DNA of 64,000 nt from Chryseobacterium panacisoli. GTDB lineage: Bacteria; Bacteroidota; Bacteroidia; Flavobacteriales; Weeksellaceae. The notes below the pieces were generated by a model. It searched no databases. It saw only the letters and a program-made list of their open reading frames with translations, and was not told the origin of the DNA. The stretch covers positions 310,001 to 374,000 of the forward strand of contig NZ_VTRU01000002.1 of NCBI RefSeq assembly GCF_008274625.1, read 5' to 3'. The position numbers and the translations under genes were made by a program. This document shows, in pieces, positions 34,067-42,358 of the stretch. Within the stretch, counting starts at the first letter, position 1. Each line of letters starts with the position of its first letter.

Positions 34067-34338
34067 TGTGATTGTTATCATGTTTTTACTGAGTAATATT
34101 CCTTTGTAGGGGAATTAAGCTCATTTTGAGGGGTTTAAAATCACTTTTTAATGATTAAAAATATCCTGTAGATTCCCGTACAGTAAGGGGTTGAGACCTT
34201 AATAGATTTTTTTTAAACGTACAAAGTGGAGTTATGTAGTAATAATTCTACTTTTCTGTGTGATTAATTCTATGTTGTAATGTGTTTATTTCTATAGGTT
34301 TATGGATGTATAACTGGAATTTTTAGGACTTCATTGTG
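34067..34338. other. Intergenic stretch before the secreted triplet
   Basis: About 270 AT-rich bases between the mfd terminator and the next promoter box. I see no open reading frame of note, no RNA gene and no strong hairpin. Confidence 0.6.
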
Positions 34339-34346
34339 TACCTTTG
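34339..34346 (+). promoter_or_regulatory. TACCTTTG -7 box of the secreted triplet
   Basis: A perfect TAnnTTTG match 11 bases before the ATG at 34358. It probably drives all three tandem genes, since they are spaced by -1 and 8 bases. Confidence 0.65.
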
Positions 34347-34357
34347 CAGTCCTTATT

Positions 34358-35179
34358 ATGAAAAAAATTATATATTGCTGCGCAGCTGGACTTCTATCAC
34401 TCTGCGCTAATGCACAGGTGGGAATAGGTACTGCAAAACCTAAATCTGTTCTTGATGTGAATGGAAAAACCACCTTAAGAAAAGAACTTAGAGTAGGCGG
34501 GACTTCAACTCAGGCTGGAAATGCCGGGTTAAACGGCCAGGTTTTGGTTTCTCAGGGTGAGGGTTTGCCTCCCGTGTGGAAGTCTTTGAATATTTCCTTT
34601 ATGGAAGAGGGGCAGTATAAGTTGATCAACTCTTATCTGTCGTCAGATCAAGCTGGTATTATATCGCTTACCGATGGTACTGCTGGTGATGGTGTTTACA
34701 AAAACAGTGTTGGAGATAATATTACTGATGCTGCTAAAGGAACATGGAAAAAGATTGATGGGCTTAAGAATACCTTTACCATCAAAAATGGTAAAAACAG
34801 ACTTACCTATCAGTTCCAGACAGGAATAGAAATCAAAGCACCTACCTCTACGACAATAGAAAGTGTAAGATTTACCTGCGGTGTTTTCAGAAACGGAACT
34901 TTGGTAGCGGTACGCCCGGATAGAATTGCTTCTAATAACAACAGTGGAAAAAATGGTCTTCAGGACTATATCTTTACTCTTAACTATACCGAACAGAACG
35001 TTCCCGTTGGAGCTCATACGATCGAGATTGCATGCAGAAAGATTGACACGTCAAATTCTACCTCACAATTTGCTATCGGACGTAATGTACAGGCTTCAAA
35101 CGGAGCTTCCAGTGCATTTACTTTGGAATCTACGATGAAAATGGACGTTATTGAATACGTGAGCTATAAAACGAACTAA
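34358..35179 (+). CDS. Secreted VGIGT-motif protein, copy 1 of 3
   Basis: This 273-residue protein has a signal peptide (1-20, ending ANA) directly followed by QVGIGTAKPKSVLDVNGKTT, a motif found at the mature N-terminus of many Flavobacteriia surface proteins. A linker (QVLVSQGEGLPPVWKSL) leads to a beta-rich C-terminal domain with FTCGVFRNGTL and VGAHTIEIACRK. The two Cys are conserved in all three copies and could form a disulfide. No catalytic motif or known fold was recognised; a jelly-roll-like surface module is a guess. It is the first gene of a tight three-gene array. Confidence 0.8.
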   Translation: MKKIIYCCAAGLLSLCANAQVGIGTAKPKSVLDVNGKTTLRKELRVGGTSTQAGNAGLNGQVLVSQGEGLPPVWKSLNISFMEEGQYKLINSYLSSDQAGIISLTDGTAGDGVYKNSVGDNITDAAKGTWKKIDGLKNTFTIKNGKNRLTYQFQTGIEIKAPTSTTIESVRFTCGVFRNGTLVAVRPDRIASNNNSGKNGLQDYIFTLNYTEQNVPVGAHTIEIACRKIDTSNSTSQFAIGRNVQASNGASSAFTLESTMKMDVIEYVSYKTN

Positions 35180-36000
35180 TGATGAAAAAACTATTATCAA
35201 CCCTGTTTCTGACCATAGGACTTTTGGTATCGGCTCAGGTAGGAATAAAAACAGATACTCCAAAAGCAACTCTTGATGTCAACGGAGATGTCAACTTAAG
35301 AAATAAAATTGCGGTTCTTAATACTACCGATAACTCAATTTCTCAGGGGAATAACGACCAATTACTGGTTTCTCAGGGAGAAGGCTATGCCCCGATCTGG
35401 AAATCGCTTCGTATTCCTGAATATGAGCCTAATAAATTTTACCTGATCTATAACAATTCTTTTTCAGATAAAGTAGGGATTTCATTTACTTCTTCTGATG
35501 ATTCTTCGGTAGGTTTAACCTCAAGAGGAGGAACTTTTACCAAAGGAAAAGAGATCAGCAGCCTTACTAATTTTAAAAAAATAAACAACCTTTCACAGGT
35601 AATCAGTGTCTTCAGTACTCAGAGCAAAGCATACTTCCAGTTTGAAACGGTTGTGCAGGCGGACTTTGGAGCTGCGGGTACTACAGATACCTCAATAGAT
35701 TATGCCTGTGGGATTTTTGTAGACAATAAACTGGTGAATCTGAGACAGAGAAACTTAAAAGCAATCAGTAGTACATATCCTTTCCTTACCCATACTCAGA
35801 TTGGTATTGTAGAGAATCTTGCGAAAGGCAATCATACCGTAGATGTTGCCTGTACAAGATTGGGCTCTTATGGAGCGTCCAGCAATACCCTTACGATAGG
35901 AACGAATGTATACTCTAATATTAATGGCTTTATTTCACAGTCATCTCTTAAAGTAGATGTATATGAAGTCCCAGAAGTGTTTAACACCATTATAAACTAA
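35179..36000 (+). CDS. Secreted VGIKT-motif protein, copy 2 of 3
   Basis: This 273-residue paralog of the preceding gene starts with ATG at 35179, overlapping the previous TAA by one base; a second ATG at 35182 is equally possible. It has a signal peptide (to about residue 19), then QVGIKTDTPKATLDVNGDVN, the same LLVSQGEGYAPIWKSL linker and a beta-rich domain with YACGIFVDNKL and GNHTVDVACTRL holding the conserved Cys pair. Function unknown. Translational coupling to copy 1 is likely. Confidence 0.8.
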   Translation: MMKKLLSTLFLTIGLLVSAQVGIKTDTPKATLDVNGDVNLRNKIAVLNTTDNSISQGNNDQLLVSQGEGYAPIWKSLRIPEYEPNKFYLIYNNSFSDKVGISFTSSDDSSVGLTSRGGTFTKGKEISSLTNFKKINNLSQVISVFSTQSKAYFQFETVVQADFGAAGTTDTSIDYACGIFVDNKLVNLRQRNLKAISSTYPFLTHTQIGIVENLAKGNHTVDVACTRLGSYGASSNTLTIGTNVYSNINGFISQSSLKVDVYEVPEVFNTIIN

Positions 36001-36008
36001 AGCAGATT

Positions 36009-36746
36009 ATGAAAAAAATATTATTTGTAACATCACTTCTGTTCACTGTTACAGTTGCTGCCCAAGTGGGTATTAATACTCCTAATCCGACTAATATGCT
36101 GGATGTAAACGGAGACCTGAATGTTGGAAAAGAATTAAGAACAGGAGGTACAGATCTACTGAGAGGATCTGCCGGAACAGCTGGTGATATATTTCACAAT
36201 AACGCAGACCTGGCTACAAATGACTGGAAAGCAATAAAAATTGCAGATGGGCAAGGAAGTATGTCTGTTTTTTCAATCAATACGGTTGCTGATAAAACAG
36301 GAGTTACTTTTGTTGCACCCAATGGGGCTACTACGCCTTATAGCGATGGGGATGCTTTAGCTGGGAACTGGACTGTGCTTCCCGGAGCCGTTGATACATT
36401 TTCTGTAACCAATATGGTAAATAAAGCTACATTTTCTTTTCAGACTACTGTTCAAAAAACAGGAACAAGCTCAGCAAGTTTTGCCTGCGGTATTTTTATA
36501 GATAACAAACTCAGAGCGGTAAGAACAGATGTTTTATTAGGAGACAGTGGCGCTTACAAAATTTTTAATCTTAATGCTACTCTTACGAATCTGACTCCTA
36601 AAAACCAATATAGTGCTAAAGTGGCTTGCATCAAAAGAGCAATCTCAGGAACAACTCTTGGAATAGGAAGAGCTGTTGATGCTACTTATCTTAATAGCGA
36701 TATGTCACAATCTGTTTTGACAACATCTATACTACAGCCCTATTAA
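36009..36746 (+). CDS. Secreted VGINT-motif protein, copy 3 of 3
   Basis: This 245-residue paralog is the shortest copy. It has a signal peptide (1-18), then QVGINTPNPTNMLDVNGDLN and a C-terminal domain with FACGIFIDNKL and AKVACIKR keeping the Cys pair. The SQGEG...WKSL linker of the other two is replaced by HNNADLATNDWKAI. This may reflect divergence into a separate subunit. It starts 8 bases after copy 2 and ends before a strong terminator, closing the array. Confidence 0.78.
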   Translation: MKKILFVTSLLFTVTVAAQVGINTPNPTNMLDVNGDLNVGKELRTGGTDLLRGSAGTAGDIFHNNADLATNDWKAIKIADGQGSMSVFSINTVADKTGVTFVAPNGATTPYSDGDALAGNWTVLPGAVDTFSVTNMVNKATFSFQTTVQKTGTSSASFACGIFIDNKLRAVRTDVLLGDSGAYKIFNLNATLTNLTPKNQYSAKVACIKRAISGTTLGIGRAVDATYLNSDMSQSVLTTSILQPY

Positions 36747-36770
36747 TTTTTATGATCATACAATAATTAG

Positions 36771-36804
36771 AAATCTAAAAACGTTATGTTTTTAGATTTT
36801 TTTT
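36771..36804 (+). terminator. Terminator of the secreted triplet
   Basis: A perfect 12-bp stem (AAATCTAAAAAC with its complement) and five-base loop followed by a T-run, 25 bases past the stop of copy 3. Confidence 0.9.
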
Positions 36805-36869
36805 GTTTATTAACTCTATTTCTTGTGAATTTGTCCATATAAATTGAAGTGTATTATCGAAAATTGAAT

Positions 36870-36877
36870 TATATTTG
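36870..36877 (+). promoter_or_regulatory. TATATTTG -7 box of the first lipoprotein gene
   Basis: A perfect TAnnTTTG match 21 bases before the ATG at 36899. A TTG lies 23 bases upstream of it and could be the -33 element. Confidence 0.6.
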
Positions 36878-36898
36878 GGCAAGCTAAAAAAATTCTAT

Positions 36899-37771
36899 AT
36901 GGTAAAAAACTATTTTTTAAAAATATTTGCCGGTATTGCTTTTCTTGGGCTGCTGGCAGCATGTACTACTACCTCAGATCCCACAGAATCTATTCCGAAT
37001 CCGGATGATGGACCACCGCCTAAAAAAGTTTTAACAAAGGTAAGTTCTAATAATATTTCTCAGGAAGAATATGTTACAGCAGCAGTAACCGGAGATTTAC
37101 AGACTGCAGTTTCTAAAGATGAATCTGCTCCGGGTGCTTTTTATACAGCAACGGTAACGTATACTAATAAGAATATCACAAAGATTAAATATGTAAGTTC
37201 AGCAGCATCCAGTCTTGTTTATGAATTTAATATTGTTCCTGATGCTACGGGTAAAAAGATTTACAACGCCACCTCTACTACAACAGGTGCCACTCCGTCA
37301 GTTTCTGTGATCAGTGACTATACTTTTACCTATAATCCAACGACCAATAAACTTACTAAGATTCTTGAGAAGAGAAAAGAAGGCGGAATCAGTGCTTATA
37401 ACAAATTTATAGATTATAGCTTTGTGTATAGCGGAGAAAATGTTATTCAGGTAGTTTCTTCCAAAGGATTATTAGATATCAATGGAAACCCGAATATGGG
37501 TACTGCAGTAGTAAGCAAGTACAGCTTTCAGAACTATGATGCTCAGAAAAGCCCTTACTCTACACTTTCATCAGTTTATTTCATTACGCGAAGTCTGATA
37601 AACCCGGCTCAATTTTATAAAATTTCTCCGAATAATCCTACTTCAATGTTTATAGAACTGCCTTCACCAACTGCTCCTGTGAATACCGCTCAGAGCTATT
37701 CTTATGATAATCAGGGGTATGCGGTCGTTGAAAAAAATCAGAATGTTACTTTTACCTATAAAAATTTATAG
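36899..37771 (+). CDS. Surface-type lipoprotein, copy 1 of 2
   Basis: This 290-residue protein has a signal peptide ending at a lipobox (LLAAC, Cys about 21), then a Pro/Asp-rich spacer (PNPDDGPPPKK) as in surface-exposed Bacteroidota lipoproteins. The body is Tyr- and Thr-rich beta structure with repeated YxYxYxGxN-like strands (FVYSGENVIQVVSS). It ends with a QSYSYDNQGYAVVEK strand. It shares the SPNNP motif and overall layout with the next gene. No family is recognised. It starts about 125 bases after the secreted triplet, on the same strand but with its own promoter. Confidence 0.78.
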   Translation: MVKNYFLKIFAGIAFLGLLAACTTTSDPTESIPNPDDGPPPKKVLTKVSSNNISQEEYVTAAVTGDLQTAVSKDESAPGAFYTATVTYTNKNITKIKYVSSAASSLVYEFNIVPDATGKKIYNATSTTTGATPSVSVISDYTFTYNPTTNKLTKILEKRKEGGISAYNKFIDYSFVYSGENVIQVVSSKGLLDINGNPNMGTAVVSKYSFQNYDAQKSPYSTLSSVYFITRSLINPAQFYKISPNNPTSMFIELPSPTAPVNTAQSYSYDNQGYAVVEKNQNVTFTYKNL

Positions 37772-37836
37772 GAGAGAAATAATTAATAATCTTACCAGAA
37801 TATAAAATAATCATATAATTTTTAGGCAAAAAAAAT

Positions 37837-37844
37837 TATATTTG
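37837..37844 (+). promoter_or_regulatory. TATATTTG -7 box of the second lipoprotein gene
   Basis: A perfect TAnnTTTG match 26 bases before the ATG at 37871. Confidence 0.6.
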
Positions 37845-37870
37845 TCAAAAAAATAATCAATTACAAGGAA

Positions 37871-38806
37871 ATGAAGCAAATTTTCTATTTTATTTTACTC
37901 ATCGCAGGGTTCTCCTCGGTACATTCGTGCAAGGACATGCTGGATGAGGATGGAAATCCATTGTTGGATCTTAACAATACAGGGGGATTAAGCGGTCCCA
38001 GAGCATTATACAGAGAAATTACAGATAAAGATACTATTGCAGAATATCAGTATAGCGGACTTCTTGTGACTAAAGTACTTACAGACAGTGCTTCAGTAAC
38101 TAATATCATGTATAGTGGAGATAAAATCAGCCAGATTAATTTCAATGGCTTTTTGGATCTTGACGGAAACGGAAAATTAGATAAGGATAGTGTATCATAC
38201 ACTCAGTTGTTTACTTACGCCAATAATAACAATAAGCTTCAGACTATTTCTGAAAACCGTTCTATCTTCAGAAGACCTCCGCCTGTAATACCGGGAGATC
38301 CTCCGGGACCACAGACATTACTGAAAAAAGAGAAGAGCCTTTACAATATTAAATACAGTACTGCTACAGGGAAGCTGGATTCTATCATCATGAGGAATGG
38401 TCCGGATGTAGCAGGAGTGCCGCTTGCTTTCACAGATTACTCTAAAACAGCTTACACGTATGTAGGAGATAACGTATCTAAAGTAACAAGAAACTATGGA
38501 ACAATGACAGGTGGTGCATTCGGGGCTGTTACAGGAAAGTATAGCTATGAATACTATGCATATGATGATCAGGTGAGCCCGTTCACATTATTGCCACACG
38601 TATATAAAATTTCAAGACTTTTATCTACCGTAATCAATGATAAAGAAAGTCTTATTTTATCTCCAAACAATCCTAAGAGATGGTCGGTAACAGATCTTTC
38701 GCCGCCTATTCCAACTCCGATTGTAAAGAGTACCAATTACGTTTATGATCCTCAGACTTATATGACAAAAGGATATGGCGTTAATTATATCTACAAACCA
38801 CAATAG
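37871..38806 (+). CDS. Surface-type lipoprotein, copy 2 of 2
   Basis: This 311-residue protein has a signal peptide and lipobox (SVHSC, Cys about 20) followed by KDMLDEDGNP, an acidic start suited to surface export. The body is beta-rich with YTYVGDNVSKV, KYSYEYYAYDDQVSPF, LSPNNPKRW and a final NYVYDPQ strand, matching copy 1 position by position. A DLDGNGKLDKD stretch near 97-107 looks like a calcium-binding loop but is single. Function is unknown. Confidence 0.78.
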   Translation: MKQIFYFILLIAGFSSVHSCKDMLDEDGNPLLDLNNTGGLSGPRALYREITDKDTIAEYQYSGLLVTKVLTDSASVTNIMYSGDKISQINFNGFLDLDGNGKLDKDSVSYTQLFTYANNNNKLQTISENRSIFRRPPPVIPGDPPGPQTLLKKEKSLYNIKYSTATGKLDSIIMRNGPDVAGVPLAFTDYSKTAYTYVGDNVSKVTRNYGTMTGGAFGAVTGKYSYEYYAYDDQVSPFTLLPHVYKISRLLSTVINDKESLILSPNNPKRWSVTDLSPPIPTPIVKSTNYVYDPQTYMTKGYGVNYIYKPQ

Positions 38807-38828
38807 AAGACTTTTTTTAACAATATTA

Positions 38829-38858
38829 AAACTCAATCTTTCATAAGGTTGAGTTTTT
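38829..38858 (+). terminator. Terminator of the second lipoprotein gene
   Basis: An 11-bp stem with one wobble pair (AACTCAATCTT against AAGGTTGAGTT) and a four-base loop, then TTTTTATTTTTTAT. It lies about 25 bases past the stop. Confidence 0.88.
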
Positions 38859-38871
38859 ATTTTTTATCCCT

Positions 38872-38879
38872 TAATTTTG
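38872..38879 (+). promoter_or_regulatory. TAATTTTG -7 box of pth
   Basis: A perfect TAnnTTTG match 13 bases before the pth ATG. A TTG located 20 bases upstream, in the terminator stem, could serve as the -33 element. Confidence 0.6.
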
Positions 38880-38892
38880 CAAAAAATTTCTG

Positions 38893-39456
38893 ATGAAATA
38901 TTTAATTGTCGGGCTTGGTAACAAAGGCTCAGAATATGAAAATACACGACATAATATAGGCTTTAAAGTAGCTGAAAAAATAGCTGAAACTCTTGAGGTA
39001 TCATTCAATACTTCCAACTTTGGCTGGCTGGCAGAAGGAAAACATAAAGGCAGAAAAGTTTTTATCCTTAAACCTGATACCTACATGAATCTTTCCGGAA
39101 ATGCAGTGAAATACTGGATGCAGAAAGAAAATATCCCTTTGGAGAATGTACTGATTGTTACTGATGATCTGGCTTTACCTTTCGGCACATTAAGATTGAA
39201 AGGGAAGGGTTCTGATGCAGGCCACAACGGACTCAAAAATATTAATGAAGTATTGCAGACCCAAAATTACGCAAGACTTCGTTTCGGAATCTCCGCTGAT
39301 TTCTCTGCCGGACGACAGGTAGATTATGTATTAGGAACCTGGAATGAAGAAGAAACAGCAAAGCTTACTGAGAGAATTGAAACCTTTTCAAAAGCGAGCC
39401 TTTCTTTCGTTTTTGCGGGATTGAATAATACCATGTCTGCTTTTAACGGGAAATAA
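38893..39456 (+). CDS. pth: Peptidyl-tRNA hydrolase
   Basis: This 187-residue enzyme releases tRNA from prematurely dropped peptidyl-tRNA. The catalytic His20 is in [10 protein letters not shown], preceded by GLGNKG (7-12). Asn in TYMNLSG (about 68) and Asp in DDLALPFG (about 91-98) are present, as is [15 protein letters not shown] (about 104-118) for substrate binding. Length is normal. It is a single gene between two terminators; housekeeping rather than related to the neighbouring surface proteins. Confidence 0.97.
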   Translation: MKYLIVGLGNKGSEYENTRHNIGFKVAEKIAETLEVSFNTSNFGWLAEGKHKGRKVFILKPDTYMNLSGNAVKYWMQKENIPLENVLIVTDDLALPFGTLRLKGKGSDAGHNGLKNINEVLQTQNYARLRFGISADFSAGRQVDYVLGTWNEEETAKLTERIETFSKASLSFVFAGLNNTMSAFNGK

Positions 39457-39544
39457 TATAGAAAGCCAACAAGTAAGAGATGATAGGAGATAAGGAGTAG
39501 ATGCTTTATTTGCCATGCCACCGTACAATTGCATAACAATAAAT

Positions 39545-39571
39545 AAATGCCACCGGATTCCGATGGCATTT
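39545..39571. terminator. Shared terminator between convergent pth and carbonic anhydrase
   Basis: A 12-bp stem with one wobble pair (AAATGCCACCGG against its complement) and a three-base loop, T-rich after it on the plus strand. It lies in the convergent gap and may work for both genes. Confidence 0.78.
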
Positions 39572-39608
39572 TCTGTAAATTATAATTGAAATTTAATGAG
39601 TTTATCTT

Positions 39609-40244
39609 TTATAACCAGCTTACTGCACCTGTTTCAACATCATAATTGGCACCAACAATTTTAATTTTCCCTTCTTCTTCAAGTTTTTTAAGTGTTGAGC
39701 TTTGCTTACGGATGTCTTCAATAGCACTTTTTACGTTTTGCTGATTAAGCCTTTCCAGAAGAGAACTGTTTTTTGATGAACGTTCTTCATTTTCTTCAAT
39801 AATGTCATTGATGATAGGGTTGAAATGATTGATCAGGTGGTTAAGATTATCCATTCCCAATCCTTCAATCTGTGCAGCATCAAGACCTCCTTTCAAAGCA
39901 CCGCATTTTGTATGGCCTAAAACTACGATAAGTTTAGAACCGGCAACGTTGCAGCCAAATTCCATAGATCCAAGAATGTCCTGATTAACAAAATTACCGG
40001 CAATTCTGATACTGAAAACGTCTCCTAATCCCTGGTCAAAGATAAGCTCAGCAGAAGTACGGCTGTCTATACAGCTTAGAACTACAGCAAATGGCCATTG
40101 TCCTTCACGGGTAGCATTCACTTGTTCAAGAAGGTCTCTGTTTGCCTTAAGATTGTTTACAAATCTCTGATTTCCTTCTTTTAAGAATTCTAATGCTTTC
40201 TCTGGAGTGATAGTAGACTGTGTTTCGTATGTATGTGCTTTCAT
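39609..40244 (-). CDS. Beta-class carbonic anhydrase (1)
   Basis: This 211-residue zinc enzyme interconverts CO2 and bicarbonate. The zinc ligands and dyad are visible: Cys58, Asp60 and Arg62 in SCIDSR, then His111 and Cys114 in GHTKCG. It lacks a signal peptide and is therefore cytoplasmic. It is the last gene of a four-gene minus-strand set with a SulP transporter, a small secreted protein and a second carbonic anhydrase. It lies 51 bases downstream of the transporter gene. The set points to bicarbonate uptake coupled to CO2 hydration. Confidence 0.95.
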   Translation of the reverse strand: MKAHTYETQSTITPEKALEFLKEGNQRFVNNLKANRDLLEQVNATREGQWPFAVVLSCIDSRTSAELIFDQGLGDVFSIRIAGNFVNQDILGSMEFGCNVAGSKLIVVLGHTKCGALKGGLDAAQIEGLGMDNLNHLINHFNPIINDIIEENEERSSKNSSLLERLNQQNVKSAIEDIRKQSSTLKKLEEEGKIKIVGANYDVETGAVSWL

Positions 40245-40295
40245 ATTTTTATTGTTTTCGAATTTAAAGTTAAAAAAATTAATTAATTATTGGGA

Positions 40296-41888
40296 TTACA
40301 TTGCTCTTTTGTGGGTAACCAGAATATGGGAATCCTCGCTTCTTTCGTAATCTCTGTATGAAGTTTTAAAGCCCAGGAGCTCTACATTGATGTCTTGTTC
40401 CTTTGCACGGATATTGGCAAAATCCTGAATCATTTCCAGTACATCTGTTGCGATGTATGAAGTGCTTCTGGCATCAATGATCACCGTTGAGCTTGGTTTT
40501 ATATTTTTAAGTGTTTTTTTGATCGCTGCCTTATTTAAAAATGAAACTTCTTCAGCCAGTTTTATGTTAATTCCATCTGCATCATCCAGCCTTTCCCTGC
40601 TTAAATAATAAGCTCTTTTCATATTTCCCTGAAGAATATAGAAAACAGATATCATAAGACCAATTCCGACTCCTTTTAATAAATCTGTTGCCACAACCGC
40701 TATCACTGTTGCTACAAACGGAATAAACTGGAATTTTCCTAAATGCCAGAAATGCTTGAATGTAGCTGGCTTTGCCAATTTATATCCCACTAAAATTAAT
40801 ACCGCAGCCAAAGTAGCTAATGGAATTAAATTTAAAATAACAGGAATAGAAAGTACACAGATCAATAAGAATATTCCGTGAATAATAGCTGAGATTTTAG
40901 AAGTTGCTCCGGCGTTAGCGTTGGCAGAACTTCTTACGACAACAGACGTCATGGGAAGACCTCCTATAAATGAGCTGATAAGATTCCCGATTCCCTGCGC
41001 CTTAAGTTCAAGATTTGTATCCGTAATTCTTCTCTGTCTGTCTAATCGGTCTGATGCTTCAATGCAAAGTAAAGTTTCAATAGAAGCTACAATAGCGATT
41101 GTTGCCCCTACGATCCATACTTTAGGATTTGTGAAACCATTAAAATCCGGAGTGGTAATCAGGTTCTTGAAATCATCAAAAGACTGTGGAACAGGTAAAG
41201 AAACCAGATGCTGGGTCTCGATAGCCAGAGCACTTCCGGACATCTTAAAGAGCTGATTCAGAAGAATACTTACAATTACGGCAACCAAAGCTCCCGGAAG
41301 CATTTTAAGCCTCTTCAGAACGTGGATTTTATCCCATGCGATAAGAATTGCTACTGAAACCAAAGTAATAACAATAGCTCCAGGATGGATTGCCCCAAAT
41401 AATTCTGTAAAATATCCGAAGTTTAAGCCATTATCAAAAATAGATTCATGACCCTCATAATCTTTATCAAAGCCTAAAGCATGCGGAATCTGTTTTAAAA
41501 TAATAATGATTCCTATAGCAGCAAGCATTCCTTCAATCACGTTATTCGGGAAATAATTGGAAATACTTCCGGCTCTTACAAACCCTAAAACCAATTGAAT
41601 AAGTCCTGCAATAATCCCTGCACAAAGGAAAAGCTCAAATGCGCCAAGATCTGTTATAGCTGTTAAAACAATTGCCGTTAAACCTGCTGCAGGCCCGGAA
41701 ACTGAAATATTAGAATTACTGATTGTTCCTACTACCAGGCCGCCCACGATGCCGGAAATAATACCGGATAATGGGGGAGCACCTGATGCTAAAGCAATTC
41801 CTAAACACAACGGAAGTGCTACTAAAAATACCACGAGTCCTGAAGGAAAATTCTCCTTGATTCCTCCTATTAATGATGTCTTTTTCAT
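40296..41888 (-). CDS. SulP-family anion transporter, probable bicarbonate
   Basis: This 530-residue protein has about 11-12 membrane helices (about 10-425) followed by a C-terminal STAS domain (about 435-530, STVIIDARSTSYIATDV). Early conserved helices include PSGLVVFLVALPLCLGIALASG. SulP proteins carry sulfate, bicarbonate or other anions. The flanking carbonic anhydrases make bicarbonate the best guess (BicA-like), but the sequence alone does not exclude sulfate. No sulfate-assimilation gene is nearby. It sits 149 bases after the small secreted protein. Confidence 0.93.
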   Translation of the reverse strand: MKKTSLIGGIKENFPSGLVVFLVALPLCLGIALASGAPPLSGIISGIVGGLVVGTISNSNISVSGPAAGLTAIVLTAITDLGAFELFLCAGIIAGLIQLVLGFVRAGSISNYFPNNVIEGMLAAIGIIIILKQIPHALGFDKDYEGHESIFDNGLNFGYFTELFGAIHPGAIVITLVSVAILIAWDKIHVLKRLKMLPGALVAVIVSILLNQLFKMSGSALAIETQHLVSLPVPQSFDDFKNLITTPDFNGFTNPKVWIVGATIAIVASIETLLCIEASDRLDRQRRITDTNLELKAQGIGNLISSFIGGLPMTSVVVRSSANANAGATSKISAIIHGIFLLICVLSIPVILNLIPLATLAAVLILVGYKLAKPATFKHFWHLGKFQFIPFVATVIAVVATDLLKGVGIGLMISVFYILQGNMKRAYYLSRERLDDADGINIKLAEEVSFLNKAAIKKTLKNIKPSSTVIIDARSTSYIATDVLEMIQDFANIRAKEQDINVELLGFKTSYRDYERSEDSHILVTHKRAM

Positions 41889-42037
41889 AATGTGAAGCTG
41901 TAAAGTATAACCGGCTTATTTGTTTTTAAATAAGTCAATTACATGAAGTTGAGAAAAAAATAATTTTTAAAGTACATGTGTATCCTATATCAAAAAATGA
42001 TATGGAAAATAGTATCAAAAAAATCTAACTATAGGAG

Positions 42038-42337
42038 TTACGCTTCCGGAGGGGGAGAAAATATAGTAAGTAAAGGGGAAAGATGAAAAGAATCATCTAT
42101 CAGTACAAAAGACATACCCTGAGTATCAGGTTCAGAAAACTTCAGATAGTCGAAAACGTCCAAAGGTTTCGGAATAGTCTTTTCATAAACAATAAATGAG
42201 GACGGATGAGAATGTGGTTCTTCTTCGTTGATTATTATATTCGTTCTTGCAATATCCCAGCCCGCTACCGCAGCAATGCCTGGCAGCGCCGTAAAATTCA
42301 GAAAAAACGTTAATACAATAATACTCCAGAATTTCAT
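42038..42337 (-). CDS. Small exported protein in the carbonic anhydrase operon
   Basis: This 99-residue protein has a hydrophobic N-terminus (1-24, ending IAAVAG) that is a probable signal peptide. The remainder contains EEEPHSHPSS near residues 38-47, then acidic and aromatic residues (DVFDYLKFSEPD) and a Pro-rich end. No known domain was recognised. It lies 21 bases after the upstream carbonic anhydrase and 149 bases before the SulP gene, on the same strand, so it is probably part of the operon. The acidic His-containing stretch may bind a metal; that is only inference. Confidence 0.6.
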   Translation of the reverse strand: MKFWSIIVLTFFLNFTALPGIAAVAGWDIARTNIIINEEEPHSHPSSFIVYEKTIPKPLDVFDYLKFSEPDTQGMSFVLIDDSFHLSPLLTIFSPPPEA

Positions 42338-42358
42338 TTTACATTCTTTTTAGAAAAA

